From an uncultured Bacteroidales bacterium (GTDB taxonomy: Bacteria; Bacteroidota; Bacteroidia; Bacteroidales; Tenuifilaceae), in contig CALBBQ010000035.1 of assembly GCA_937926785.1 (NCBI GenBank), forward strand, positions 1-64,000: a DNA stretch of 64,000 nucleotides, read 5' to 3'. The notes beneath the pieces were generated by a model, which made no database searches, had not been told where the DNA came from, and was given only the letters and a program-made list of their open reading frames with translations. Numbering within the stretch: position 1 is the stretch's first letter; each line of letters starts with the position of its first letter. Made by a program: the position numbers and the translations under genes. This document shows, one piece after another, positions 35,752-44,826 of the stretch.

Positions 35752-35774
35752 ACAATTCTTCCCTAAAATTTTAG

Positions 35775-35806
35775 TCCCCGGCTATCATTAACCGGGGATT
35801 TTTTTT
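35775..35806 (+). terminator. intrinsic terminator after the helical lipoprotein
   Basis: 7-bp GC-rich stem TCCCCGG / CCGGGGA with a 10-base loop followed by eight T. The next gene starts 17 bases further on, so some read-through may feed it. Confidence 0.9.
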
Positions 35807-35822
35807 GATATTTGCAAGGCAT

Positions 35823-36965
35823 ATGAAACCTTATATTAAATACACGTTAATCGTTGCGATGGTTTTAGGCGCACTGGGTGGTGGCTTTGCCCTCTTTTAC
35901 TACTCCATACCCACACCACCGGTTGGTGATATTGATTATGCACTGGCTTCGCTCCAACAAGCATCAAAATCTAAAGCACAAAAGTACTCTGGCAAAACCT
36001 ATCGTGAGGCAAAAGCTTTCATGGATTCTGCCATGAAGCACTGGAGGTTCCAAAACAAAAGGTTTATACTGGTTCGAGACTATCAAAAGGTTTCATACTT
36101 TGCAAAAAAATCAGCTGAACTATCAAAAAAAGCAACCAGCAGTTCTAAAACCTTATCGAAAAGTTTAGTTATAACCGTTAAGGAAAAAATCGACAACCTG
36201 AATAATCTAACCTCAAACATGAATGAGCTATTCCAACGGCTCCCCCTGCCCGATGAGGTCAGGAAAAAGATATCCAAGGGTAAGATTCTGATTCACGAAG
36301 CCGAAGTTGAATTTGAGAAAGGTGAGTACCTGAGTTCATCAGAAAAAATTAAAGTGGCTGAGGAATACATCATGGATTCCTATAAGCGCAGCCTTGATGA
36401 TTTAGAAGGATATTTCAACTCTCAACCGTACTGGAGTAAACTGGTTAGCAACGCAATCCGAAGCACGGCAAGCAATAACTCCATGGCAATTATTGTTGAT
36501 AAGTTTGCCCGTAAGCTCTATATTTACCAGAATGGACAGAAAAAATATGAATTCGAAGCTGAATTCGGGAAAAACTGGATGGGTAGGAAAAGATTGAAAG
36601 GCGACAAGGCTACACCTGAAGGTATTTACCTGATAAAAAGCAAGATCCCTGCTAACAAAACCAAGTATTACAGGGCCTTGCTGCTTAACTACCCTAATGC
36701 CGACGATACCGCATACTTCAATAGCGAGAAAGCCAAAGGGCGTATCCCACAGAATGCTCACATCGGAGGCTTAATTGAAATTCATGGCGATGGCGGTAAA
36801 GGTACTGACTGGACCGACGGCTGCGTTGCTCTAGAAAACTCCGATATGCTAAAAGTTTACAATCTGGTTGAGGTTGGAACGCCAGTGGTGATTGTTGGTT
36901 CAATAGCCGATTTTAACACGGTGGCTATGAGCCTCAACATAAAACGTTCGCAAATTAAAGGGTAA
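35823..36965 (+). CDS. L,D-transpeptidase (YkuD) with helical N-terminal domain
   Basis: 380 residues from the ATG at 35823; an upstream in-frame start overlaps the terminator T-tract. One N-terminal TM helix (YIKYTLIVAMVLGALGGGFALFYY). A helical region at ~35-200 includes LTSNMNELFQRLP and AEVEFEKGEYLSSSEKIKVAEEY. The YkuD domain covers ~225-370 (SMAIIVDKFARKLYIYQNGQ, GDKATPEGIYLI) with the active site IEIHGDGG and DWTDGCVALEN (Cys nucleophile). Family members form 3-3 crosslinks or link proteins to peptidoglycan; some cleave such links. The T-D-G-C form differs from the T-H-G-C of the next gene. Four-base gap to that gene. Confidence 0.92.
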   Translation: MKPYIKYTLIVAMVLGALGGGFALFYYSIPTPPVGDIDYALASLQQASKSKAQKYSGKTYREAKAFMDSAMKHWRFQNKRFILVRDYQKVSYFAKKSAELSKKATSSSKTLSKSLVITVKEKIDNLNNLTSNMNELFQRLPLPDEVRKKISKGKILIHEAEVEFEKGEYLSSSEKIKVAEEYIMDSYKRSLDDLEGYFNSQPYWSKLVSNAIRSTASNNSMAIIVDKFARKLYIYQNGQKKYEFEAEFGKNWMGRKRLKGDKATPEGIYLIKSKIPANKTKYYRALLLNYPNADDTAYFNSEKAKGRIPQNAHIGGLIEIHGDGGKGTDWTDGCVALENSDMLKVYNLVEVGTPVVIVGSIADFNTVAMSLNIKRSQIKG

Positions 36966-36968
36966 ATT

Positions 36969-37691
36969 ATGGAGCACGATCCCAATCCTAGTTCCACTTC
37001 TTTTACAGAAAAGCAAACAAGATTGCTACAATTAGGACTGATTCTGGTTTACCTGAACATCATTTTGCTGGGATTCGTATTGCTTTTTTTTAGCCTAACC
37101 TACACTGCTCAGCCCTTAGCCGAACTTATTGTAAGGAATAAAAACCTATACCAACCATCCGATGATAGTCTGACTACCAAACACTTAAACGCAAAGAGCC
37201 TTGCCAAGGAGCTTAGTACACTCAAGCAGAAGTTTGCCAATCTAACACCAGCAGATCCCTACATTGTTGTGAATACAACATACAACCGGTTTAAGCTATA
37301 CAAAAACCGAAAACTAATCCGGGAAGGCTTTTGCAGCACGGGGAGCTATACTTTACTCAAATCGCTCGATAAGCGGGAATGGATCTTTCACACCCCGAAA
37401 GGCATGTACAAGGTTCAAGGGAAGGTAACCAATCCGGTTTGGCGCCGCCCCGACTGGTCGTTTGTTGAAGAAGGGCTTCCCATTCCAGCTGCAAACGACC
37501 CCTCGCGATGGGAAGCCGGTGTGCTAGGCGACTATGCTTTGAGCATAGGAAACGGCTACCTAATACACGGAACCATCTACAAGCGTTTTCTGGGGATGCC
37601 GGTAACCCATGGTTGTATCAGAATGAACGACGAAGACCTGGAGGCAGTGTTCAAAACACTGGAGATTGGATCGAAGGTTTATGTTTACTAA
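36969..37691 (+). CDS. L,D-transpeptidase (YkuD), membrane-anchored
   Basis: 240 residues. A TM helix lies at ~20-48 (LGLILVYLNIILLGFVLLFFSL). The YkuD domain starts at ~95 (YIVVNTTYNRFKLYKNRKLIREGFCSTGS), with TPKGMYKVQGK and the canonical active site YLIHGTIYKRFLGMPVTHGCIRM (His ... THGC). Predicted to act in the periplasm on meso-DAP-containing tetrapeptides. Second gene of a likely three-gene operon (35823-38486). Confidence 0.93.
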   Translation: MEHDPNPSSTSFTEKQTRLLQLGLILVYLNIILLGFVLLFFSLTYTAQPLAELIVRNKNLYQPSDDSLTTKHLNAKSLAKELSTLKQKFANLTPADPYIVVNTTYNRFKLYKNRKLIREGFCSTGSYTLLKSLDKREWIFHTPKGMYKVQGKVTNPVWRRPDWSFVEEGLPIPAANDPSRWEAGVLGDYALSIGNGYLIHGTIYKRFLGMPVTHGCIRMNDEDLEAVFKTLEIGSKVYVY

Positions 37692-37700
37692 TCAAAAGAA

Positions 37701-38486
37701 ATGAGCAAAACGACCAAAATACTAGTTACTGCAGTTGTTGTATGCATTGTTATCCTTACAATTGCATTCACTATACTAAAAACCATTGCATACCAAAAAG
37801 CCATAACCCACTTTGAAGTGTATTTTGAACAAGAGCTATCCAAAAAGAAAAAAAACATTGAAATCTATGTTCCAGCTGATTCTTCAACAAAAGAGCTACT
37901 AACCGAGAAGGCATACTATACTGCTCTTTTAGAGACCACCAAGTCCGATTCCCTTAGCCTATGCCTAAATGTTCCTGATAGTACGGTTTCTCTACTCATC
38001 AAAGGAGTGGTAGTTCATACTGCAAAGTTGGAAAGTATGAAAATTAGTCCACTTTTTAGAGCGGTTAATCCAACGATGCTCCACAACGCTTTAATGCAAC
38101 CCTTCAAGGTATCGAAACAGGCATCGACCATTCCCAAAATGCCCCTGATGGTGAAAATTGCCCCCCGCGATACCTCAGAGTACACACCCGATGTGGTTCC
38201 CGATACCACTGACCTTGATCCGGTAAACTTCATCCTGGAACTTAAACCCAATGTTCTCCTGTACTTTTACGAAGCCAATCCTACCCAGTCATCTGATGGC
38301 CTAAGCCAGTTCAAGTTTGACCTCAAGGAACGAACCTGGACGTTAACTCAGGACATAAAGCGTATCGCTAAGCTACAGGTTCCTGAATATAAACCCTACA
38401 TTCGGGTGAGACTGAATAAGAAGGATGCCAAAATTATATACCGAGCCCTACCCAATCAAGCACTAGTGGTCATAAAACTTGAATAA
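37701..38486 (+). CDS. membrane-anchored periplasmic protein of unknown function
   Basis: 261 residues. An N-terminal TM helix ([26 protein letters not shown]) is followed by a charged segment ([14 protein letters not shown]) and a mostly beta domain ([23 protein letters not shown]). Pro/Asp/Thr-rich loops ([16 protein letters not shown]) and a C-terminal [28 protein letters not shown] follow. No family recognised. It follows the second L,D-transpeptidase by 9 bases and probably belongs to the same envelope function. Confidence 0.75.
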   Translation: MSKTTKILVTAVVVCIVILTIAFTILKTIAYQKAITHFEVYFEQELSKKKKNIEIYVPADSSTKELLTEKAYYTALLETTKSDSLSLCLNVPDSTVSLLIKGVVVHTAKLESMKISPLFRAVNPTMLHNALMQPFKVSKQASTIPKMPLMVKIAPRDTSEYTPDVVPDTTDLDPVNFILELKPNVLLYFYEANPTQSSDGLSQFKFDLKERTWTLTQDIKRIAKLQVPEYKPYIRVRLNKKDAKIIYRALPNQALVVIKLE

Positions 38487-38509
38487 AAAAAAGCTGGTCA
38501 AATACCAGC
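38484..38509 (-). terminator. terminator of tRNA-Pro
   Basis: Stem GCTGGT / ACCAGC with a five-base loop. On the minus strand it is followed by eight T (the A-run at 38485-38492). It lies 12 bases after the mature tRNA 3' end. Confidence 0.8.
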
Positions 38510-38520
38510 CTTTCCTGCTG

Positions 38521-38594
38521 TCGGGGTGGGGAGACTCGAACTCCCGGCCTCTACGTCCCGAACGTAGCGCGCTAGCCAACTGCGCCACACCCCG
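38521..38594 (-). tRNA. tRNA-Pro (anticodon CGG)
   Basis: 74 bases on the minus strand. The acceptor stem pairs CGGGGTG with CACCCCG, discriminator A. The D-arm is GCGCAGTTGGCTAGCGCG; the anticodon stem-loop is CTACG-TTCGGGA-CGTAG with anticodon CGG, decoding CCG; the T-arm is GGGAGTTCGAGTCTCCC. CCA is not encoded. Confidence 0.96.
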
Positions 38595-38606
38595 AACAAA
38601 CGCCTG

Positions 38607-38636
38607 CAAAATTACTATTTGTAAATTGCATTACAA
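38607..38636 (-). promoter_or_regulatory. tRNA-Pro promoter
   Basis: On the minus strand, TTG (38634-38636), 19-base spacer, TAATTTTG (38607-38614). The expected start is about six bases before the mature 5' end. Confidence 0.7.
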
Positions 38637-38689
38637 AGTTTTTTGGATTTTTTATATCTTGGGTAATAATTTCAATCCTGCACTCAGGT

Positions 38690-39961
38690 ATGGACGAATC
38701 GCTCCTACACTTCATATGGCGATACCAGCCCTACACCCTTAACGGGTTGAAAACCCTAACCGGTGAAAATATTGAAATTATTGACCCCGGGCTATACAAC
38801 ACCGATTCAGGACCCGACTTTGCCAATGCTAAAATACGTATAGGCAACACTATCTGGGCAGGTAATGTTGAAATGCATATCAAATCATCAGATTGGTTTG
38901 CCCATAACCACCATACCAATCCAGCATACAACAATGTTATTCTGCACGTGGTTATTGAGCATGATAAAGAAGCCACTACCTCTTTAGGTGAAACCATTCA
39001 AAGCTTGGTAGTGCCCTACCCCGCTGAACTTGAGAAAAGATACTCCGATTTGATAGAATCTACCCGCTGGATTCCCTGTGCCGATAAAATTAGGCAAATA
39101 GACACGCTACACCTAAGCGCAACCATTGACCGCATGCTAGCCGAAAGGCTTGAAGCTAAAACCCACAGAGCGGAAGAGATGGTGATAAAAGTCCAAAGCA
39201 GTTGGGAAGAAGCATTTTATCGGGATACCTGTCGCTCTTTTGGTTTGAAAAGTAACACTTTACCTTTTCAACTTCTAGCCCAAAGCTTACCACTAAAGTA
39301 CCTGGCTAAACACAAGAATAATCTTTTACAGGTCGAAGCCTTGCTTTTTGGTCAATCAGGTTTACTTGCAACTGCAAAAAATGATGATTACGTTGACCTG
39401 CTGAAAAAAGAGTATTCAATTCTAAGATCAAAGTTTAACCTTACACCAATCGAACCCAGCCTATGGAAATTTATGCGCCTCAGGCCCGCTGGGTTCCCTA
39501 CCATTCGTATCGCACAGCTGGCTAAACTAATTCATGCCTCCACCTCACTATTCTCCCAACTTATGGAAATTACCAGCATGGAGGACATCTACAGGCTACT
39601 GAGGGTAGAGCCATCAAGTTACTGGCACAATCACTACCTACTTGGTGAAAAGTCAATTAACCGTCCAAAACCCCTGGGTAAAGAAACTATCCGGCTGATT
39701 ACCATTAACACAATAGTGCCATTCATGTTTGCATACGGAAGGAACAGGGGAAAGGCATACATGGAAAACCAGGCAATGATGCTTCTGCAACAGCTACCAG
39801 CAGAACAAAATAGTATCATCAAAAATTTTGTAAAAATCGGCATAACGTGTAGCAATGCCTTCGATAGCCAAGCTCTGCTACACCTAAAAACTAGCTACTG
39901 CGATGCCCGAAAATGCATATATTGCCCCATAGGCATAAGGTTATTACGAAAACAAAACTAA
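38690..39961 (+). CDS. DUF2851 family protein
   Basis: 423 residues. Begins [15 protein letters not shown] and continues [60 protein letters not shown], the DUF2851 signature widespread in Bacteroidota. The DSGPDF...GNVE(M/I)H pattern resembles nuclease-fold acidic residues, but I would not assign an activity. C-terminal [12 protein letters not shown] contains three Cys that could bind metal. No signal peptide. Confidence 0.9.
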   Translation: MDESLLHFIWRYQPYTLNGLKTLTGENIEIIDPGLYNTDSGPDFANAKIRIGNTIWAGNVEMHIKSSDWFAHNHHTNPAYNNVILHVVIEHDKEATTSLGETIQSLVVPYPAELEKRYSDLIESTRWIPCADKIRQIDTLHLSATIDRMLAERLEAKTHRAEEMVIKVQSSWEEAFYRDTCRSFGLKSNTLPFQLLAQSLPLKYLAKHKNNLLQVEALLFGQSGLLATAKNDDYVDLLKKEYSILRSKFNLTPIEPSLWKFMRLRPAGFPTIRIAQLAKLIHASTSLFSQLMEITSMEDIYRLLRVEPSSYWHNHYLLGEKSINRPKPLGKETIRLITINTIVPFMFAYGRNRGKAYMENQAMMLLQQLPAEQNSIIKNFVKIGITCSNAFDSQALLHLKTSYCDARKCIYCPIGIRLLRKQN

Positions 39962-39988
39962 TTTTAACGCATCATTGGCAATAGCTAG

Positions 39989-40993
39989 ATGGAACAAAAG
40001 GGAAGAAAACCAATTATTCTTTCAATCTCAGTCCTAATTGGTATTATAGCCATAGGGGTTACCGGGTACATCCATCTGGAGGGCTACTCGTTTACCGAAG
40101 CCATCTACATGACAATTATCACAATTGGAACGGTAGGGTTTAAGGAAGTTAGACCCCTTTCAGTGCAAGGCATGTGGTTCACCATTTCACTCATCATCCT
40201 GAGCATTGGCTTTTTTGCCTATGCCATTTCCTATTTAGCCAGGCATTTATCGGAACAGATTTTAATGCGTTACTCATCTAAATACAAAATGGAAAAGCAA
40301 ATAGCAAAGCTCCAAAACCATGTTATCGTGGTAGGATATGGAAGAAATGGCTCACAAGCAGCAGAAGAACTTCTGGAGCATAACATTCCGGTAGTCGTAA
40401 TTGAAAACCGGCCTAAGGTGATAGAGTACCTGAGAGATAATCCGCGAATTGCCTACGTTGATGGAGATGCCACATCGGATAGCACGCTTCGCAAAGCCGG
40501 TGTGGAGAGGGCTAAGGCCCTCATAACCGCACTGGCAAACGATGCCGATAACCTTTTTGTTGTGATCACGGCACGCGAGATGAACCCCAAGCTTAAAATT
40601 ATCAGCCGCGCCTCGGCCATTGCTAACGATAAAAAGCTAAAGCTTGCCGGGGCAAACAACGTAATCCTCCCCGACCAGGTGGGCGGTCAAAAAATGGCTA
40701 AGCTTATTATTCAGCCCGATATACTTGAGTTCGTAGAGAACATTATGCTCAAGCGAAGTGGCGATGTCAGCCTCTTTGAAATATCATGCAGCAACCTGAA
40801 CCATTCCGAGGGAAAAACCATACGAGAACTAGCTATTAGGGAAAATACGGGCATTAATATTCTGGGAGCTAAAACCGCCCTTGGCGAGTATGTGCTAAAC
40901 CCCAAACCCGACTTTACGCTCTACCCTGAAACCCTCCTATTTGTCCTTGGCACCAAGGAACAGGTTTGGAAACTCAAGGAACTCCTATCCTAA
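39989..40993 (+). CDS. potassium channel-like protein with RCK/TrkA-N domain
   Basis: 334 residues. Two TM helices (~8-28 and ~62-85) flank a pore loop, EAIYMTIITIGTVGFKEVRPLS. The selectivity filter reads TVGFK, not the canonical TVGYG. A cytoplasmic RCK domain follows with the Rossmann motif VIVVGYGRNGSQAAEEL, and RCK_C (~250-334). MthK-like architecture: subunits assemble as tetramers gated by ligand binding to the RCK ring. The filter change makes ion selectivity uncertain. Confidence 0.9.
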   Translation: MEQKGRKPIILSISVLIGIIAIGVTGYIHLEGYSFTEAIYMTIITIGTVGFKEVRPLSVQGMWFTISLIILSIGFFAYAISYLARHLSEQILMRYSSKYKMEKQIAKLQNHVIVVGYGRNGSQAAEELLEHNIPVVVIENRPKVIEYLRDNPRIAYVDGDATSDSTLRKAGVERAKALITALANDADNLFVVITAREMNPKLKIISRASAIANDKKLKLAGANNVILPDQVGGQKMAKLIIQPDILEFVENIMLKRSGDVSLFEISCSNLNHSEGKTIRELAIRENTGINILGAKTALGEYVLNPKPDFTLYPETLLFVLGTKEQVWKLKELLS

Positions 40994-41048
40994 ACTCTAA
41001 AAGTATCGATTGAACTTTTGAATTAACTCATTTTTACCTATTATTGCA

Positions 41049-41068
41049 AGTAAAACTTTTGTTTTACT
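41049..41068. repeat. 8-bp inverted repeat upstream of the RmlD-like gene
   Basis: AGTAAAAC, TTTT loop, GTTTTACT, 35 bases before the ATG at 41103. It could be an operator or weak hairpin; no -10/-35-type context fixes its role. Confidence 0.4.
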
Positions 41069-41102
41069 GAGTACATCAAAAATATGACATGTAATTACGC
41101 AC

Positions 41103-42002
41103 ATGATGAAAATTCTTATAACCGGTGCCAACGGCTTAGTTGGTAAAAAGTTAACCCGAAAATTAGCCAGCAACAAAAACCTGGAAGTTATAGCCACATC
41201 GTTAAAGAAAATATACGTCGAGGGTGCGACAACTTTCACATCAAACCTGTTAAATGCCGATATCAACCACATGGTTGATGATATTCATCCTGACATTATT
41301 GTACACTGTGCTGCGCTCTCGAGCCCCGATGCCTGCGAGGTTGACCGCTTTGCCTGCCACCGGATGAACGTGGAGCTAACCAAAAAGATTGTTTCGGCCT
41401 GCATTGACTACCATGTGCATCTCATCTTCCTTTCTACCGATTTTGTTTTCGATGGAACTAAAGGGAATTACCTGGAAGACGACGACCCAAACCCTGTAAA
41501 TTACTATGGCGAATCGAAACTGGAGGCTGAAAGGCTAATTACCACCTCGGGTGTCAGCTCCACCATCGTAAGAACCTCCTTGGTTTATGGATTTGAACCC
41601 AAACTTTCAAGACCCAATATTCTTACCCGGGTTATTGAGAATCTGGAAAAAGGAAAGGCCTACAAAGTGCCCAGTGACCAGATTCGTACCCCAACCTACG
41701 CCGAGGACCTGGCGTGGGCTCTGGAGCAGGTTTGCCTGAACAAAATTGCAGGCACATTTCATGTATCGGGTCAAGAAGTTACTACCGTGGCTGATTTTGC
41801 CAAGCAGGTAGCCAGAGCCTTTAACCTCGATGAAAACCTTATAAATCCTGTCAGCTCATCGGAGCTTAACGAGGCTGCCCCCAGGCCAAGGAACACCAGC
41901 TTGCAGCTGAATAAGTTTAAAAGTGCCATAAACTATAATCCCACACCAATAGAATTAGCCTTGAATAAAATTTTAAACTACCGCATTCAAATCCAAACGT
42001 AA
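41103..42002 (+). CDS. NAD(P)-dependent SDR, dTDP-4-dehydrorhamnose reductase-like
   Basis: 299 residues. N-terminal Rossmann motif ITGANGLVGKKL, then HCAALSSPDACE, FLSTDFVFDGTKGNY, the catalytic YxxxK as YYGESKLEAE, and VRTSLVYGFE, all in the pattern of RmlD-like extended SDRs. RmlD makes dTDP-L-rhamnose, but no other rml genes are near, so the substrate is open. It has no cotranscribed partner in the immediate vicinity. Confidence 0.88.
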   Translation: MMKILITGANGLVGKKLTRKLASNKNLEVIATSLKKIYVEGATTFTSNLLNADINHMVDDIHPDIIVHCAALSSPDACEVDRFACHRMNVELTKKIVSACIDYHVHLIFLSTDFVFDGTKGNYLEDDDPNPVNYYGESKLEAERLITTSGVSSTIVRTSLVYGFEPKLSRPNILTRVIENLEKGKAYKVPSDQIRTPTYAEDLAWALEQVCLNKIAGTFHVSGQEVTTVADFAKQVARAFNLDENLINPVSSSELNEAAPRPRNTSLQLNKFKSAINYNPTPIELALNKILNYRIQIQT

Positions 42003-42108
42003 ACTTACAAACTGCCTATAAATCTGTTTATCAGCACTATAATAAATCAAAAACAAAAAGCTGTTCGAAAAAAATATGATGTTAATACCGATATTGAAAA
42101 AAAGGTTT

Positions 42109-42116
42109 TATCTTTG
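42109..42116 (+). promoter_or_regulatory. -7 element of rpsO promoter
   Basis: TATCTTTG, an exact TAnnTTTG match, 44 bases before the rpsO ATG. The -33 region is not clear. Confidence 0.5.
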
Positions 42117-42160
42117 CACCTCAAATTAAGTAGTTAATCTACCCACTAATTATCAGTGTT

Positions 42161-42433
42161 ATGAACTATTTGACGGCCGAAAAGAAAAAAGAAATTTTTG
42201 AGAAGTACGGGAAGTCCAATACCGATACTGGTTCACCAGAGAGCCAGATTGCGTTATTCTCCTACCGTATCAACCATTTAACTGAGCATCTTAAGGTTCA
42301 CCGTAAAGACTACGGAACCCAGCGCGCTCTGTTGAAATTGGTGGGTAAGCGCAGGAGGCTTTTGGATTACTTAAAGGAAAACGATATTGAAAGGTATCGA
42401 ACGATAGTAAAAGAACTAAATCTCAGAAAGTAA
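42161..42433 (+). CDS. rpsO: 30S ribosomal protein S15
   Basis: 90 residues: [69 protein letters not shown]. This is the standard S15 sequence, binding the 16S rRNA central domain. It precedes pnp, as in many bacteria, but a terminator lies between them. Confidence 0.98.
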   Translation: MNYLTAEKKKEIFEKYGKSNTDTGSPESQIALFSYRINHLTEHLKVHRKDYGTQRALLKLVGKRRRLLDYLKENDIERYRTIVKELNLRK

Positions 42434-42440
42434 AACAAAA

Positions 42441-42469
42441 AAAGGCAATTGCTAAAATTGCCTTTTTTT
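42441..42469 (+). terminator. intrinsic terminator after rpsO
   Basis: 10-bp perfect stem AAAGGCAATT / AATTGCCTTT with a five-base loop and a T-tract. Confidence 0.9.
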
Positions 42470-42579
42470 AATCCAACACTCATCAACCTCCGGAGGGACA
42501 GATGACCTCGGGGGTTTAGTTGTTTCAACCAGATTTATGTGAAGTTGTTATAGTATTTATTTACCATTTAATTTAAAGT

Positions 42580-44706
42580 ATGCTAAAAGTTGTAAAAAAA
42601 ACAATCGAACTGGGCGATGGCCGCACCATTACCATCGAAACAGGCAAACTGGCCAAACAGGCCCACGGATCGGTTGTGCTGACAATGGGTAAAACCATGC
42701 TTCTCGCTACAGTTGTAAGCGCTCAGGAAGCAAAAGAAGATGTCGATTTCATGCCGCTAAGCGTGGAATACAAGGAAAAATTTGCTGCAAGCGGGCGTTT
42801 CCCCGGAGGTTTCCTTAAACGGGAAACAAAGCCCTCGGACTACGAAGTTCTGGTGGCCCGACTGGTAGACCGTGCTTTACGCCCTCTGTTCCCGGACGAC
42901 TACCATGCCGAAACCTTTGTGACCATTAACCTGATTTCTGCTGAAAAGGATATCATGCCCGATGCGCTGGCAGGTCTGGCAGCTTCTGCTGCCCTGGCGG
43001 TTTCCGATGTGCCCTTTCATGGCCCCATTTCGGAAGTTAGGGTTGCCCGCATTAACGGACAGCTGAAAATTAACCCAACCTTTAAAGAGGTTGAGGAAGC
43101 CGATATCGACATGATTGTAGGCGCAACCTACGATAACATACTAATGGTTGAGGGCGAGCTGAAAGAGGTTTCTGAAGCCGATATGCTAGAAGCCATCAAG
43201 TTTGCCCACGAAGCCATTAAACCTCAGTGCCTTGCACAGATTGAACTTGCCAAAGAGCTTGGAGTAGTAAAGCGCACCTACTGCCATGAGACCAACGACG
43301 AGGAGCTGAAGGCCAAGGTTCACGAGTTCTGCTACGATAAGGTTTACCAGGTTGCAAAATCCATGCTACCCAAGCAAGAACGCTCGGCAGCGTTTGAGGC
43401 CATTAAGCAAGCTTTCATTGAAACCATTCCCGAGGAAGAACGGGAAGCAAAGCAGCTTATGGTGAACCGTTACTACCACGCTGTCGAAAAGGAAGCCATG
43501 CGCAACATGATTCTCAACGAGGGGGTACGCCTGGATGGACGTAAAACCCATGAGATTCGCCCCATTTGGTGCGAGGTGGATTACCTCCCAATGGCTCATG
43601 GCTCGGCAATTTTCACACGTGGCGAAACTCAATCGCTGACCACCGTTACCCTTGGTACCAAACTCGATGAAAAGATTATTGACGAGGTATTGATGCAGGG
43701 CACTGAAAAGTTTACCCTGCACTACAACTTTCCGCCATTCTCAACCGGCGAAGCCAAGCCATCGCGCGGGGTTAGCCGCAGAGAAATTGGTCACGGTAAC
43801 CTTGCCCACCGTGCGTTGAAAAACATGATCCCCGATGCCCCTGAGAATCCATACGCCATTCGTGTGGTGAGTGACATTCTTGAATCGAACGGGTCATCAT
43901 CTATGGCAACTGTATGTGCAGGAACCCTGGCGCTTATGGATGCAGGCGTGCAGATTAAAAAGCCCGTCTCTGGTATTGCCATGGGATTAATAACAGAAAA
44001 AGGTTCAAGCCGCTATGCCGTGCTATCAGACATTCTGGGCGATGAGGATCACCTTGGCGACATGGACTTTAAGGTTGCCGGCACACGCGATGGAATCACC
44101 GCTACCCAAATGGATATCAAGGTTGACGGCTTATCGTATGAGGTGCTGGCCAAAGCGCTTCAACAGGCCCATGAAGGACGTATGCATATACTGAACATCA
44201 TGCTGGAAACCATTCCTGAACCCCGTCCCGATTTCAAACCCCATGCCCCCAGAATTGAGCAGTTCAATATTCCACGCGATACCATTGGCGCAGTTATTGG
44301 TCCTGGTGGTAAAGTTATTCAGGAAATACAACGTGAAACACAAACCACCATTACCATCGAAGAAATCAATAACCATGGGGTTGTTAGTGTGTTTGCCGAA
44401 AGCGCAGAAAGCCGCGATGCCGCTGTAAAATGGATTAAGAGCATTGTTGCAGTGCCCGAAGTGGGTGAAGTTTACAAAGGCAAGGTGAAGTCCATTATGC
44501 CTTTCGGGGCATTTGTAGAAATCCTACCGGGCAAGGATGGATTGCTACACATCTCGGAGATTGAATGGCGCAGGTTAGAAAAAGTTGAAGAAGTACTAAA
44601 AGAGGGAGACGAAGTTGAAGTTAAGCTCATTGAAATTGACAAGAAAACCGGTAAGCTTAAGCTGTCTCGTAAAGTTCTGCTCCCAAAAACCGAAAAGAAA
44701 AAGTAG
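42580..44706 (+). CDS. pnp: polyribonucleotide nucleotidyltransferase (PNPase)
   Basis: 708 residues. Phosphorolytic 3'-5' exoribonuclease. Two RNase PH domains ([20 protein letters not shown] and [25 protein letters not shown]), an internal helical domain, then KH ([19 protein letters not shown]) and S1 ([33 protein letters not shown]). Catalytic-region Asp residues are in [16 protein letters not shown]. Complete. Confidence 0.98.
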   Translation: MLKVVKKTIELGDGRTITIETGKLAKQAHGSVVLTMGKTMLLATVVSAQEAKEDVDFMPLSVEYKEKFAASGRFPGGFLKRETKPSDYEVLVARLVDRALRPLFPDDYHAETFVTINLISAEKDIMPDALAGLAASAALAVSDVPFHGPISEVRVARINGQLKINPTFKEVEEADIDMIVGATYDNILMVEGELKEVSEADMLEAIKFAHEAIKPQCLAQIELAKELGVVKRTYCHETNDEELKAKVHEFCYDKVYQVAKSMLPKQERSAAFEAIKQAFIETIPEEEREAKQLMVNRYYHAVEKEAMRNMILNEGVRLDGRKTHEIRPIWCEVDYLPMAHGSAIFTRGETQSLTTVTLGTKLDEKIIDEVLMQGTEKFTLHYNFPPFSTGEAKPSRGVSRREIGHGNLAHRALKNMIPDAPENPYAIRVVSDILESNGSSSMATVCAGTLALMDAGVQIKKPVSGIAMGLITEKGSSRYAVLSDILGDEDHLGDMDFKVAGTRDGITATQMDIKVDGLSYEVLAKALQQAHEGRMHILNIMLETIPEPRPDFKPHAPRIEQFNIPRDTIGAVIGPGGKVIQEIQRETQTTITIEEINNHGVVSVFAESAESRDAAVKWIKSIVAVPEVGEVYKGKVKSIMPFGAFVEILPGKDGLLHISEIEWRRLEKVEEVLKEGDEVEVKLIEIDKKTGKLKLSRKVLLPKTEKKK

Positions 44707-44707
44707 T

Positions 44708-44735
44708 AAAAAGCAGGAGAAATCCTGCTTTTTTT
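44708..44735 (+). terminator. intrinsic terminator after pnp
   Basis: 11-bp perfect stem AAAAAGCAGGA / TCCTGCTTTTT with a GAAA tetraloop and T-tract, starting one base after the stop codon. Confidence 0.92.
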
Positions 44736-44795
44736 ATGAAAATTGATCAAATCAACATTTTTTCCCCTTTCAGCTCGCATTTGTACAATTTATTG

Positions 44796-44803
44796 TATTT
44801 TTG
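44796..44803 (+). promoter_or_regulatory. -7 element before prolyl oligopeptidase gene
   Basis: TATTTTTG, 23 bases before the ATG at 44827. It supports that start over an earlier in-frame one at 44743. No good -33 is seen. Confidence 0.45.
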
Positions 44804-44826
44804 TTAGAAGCTTATTATTAAAACTG

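Noticed and set aside
38479..38742. An 87-codon plus-strand open frame across the tRNA region
   Set aside because: It lies over tRNA-Pro, its terminator and its promoter, and its translation has no protein-like composition.
41103..42002. Assigning the SDR gene firmly as rmlD
   Set aside because: The motifs fit RmlD-like reductases, but no rmlA/B/C gene is near, and the same fold serves other substrates.
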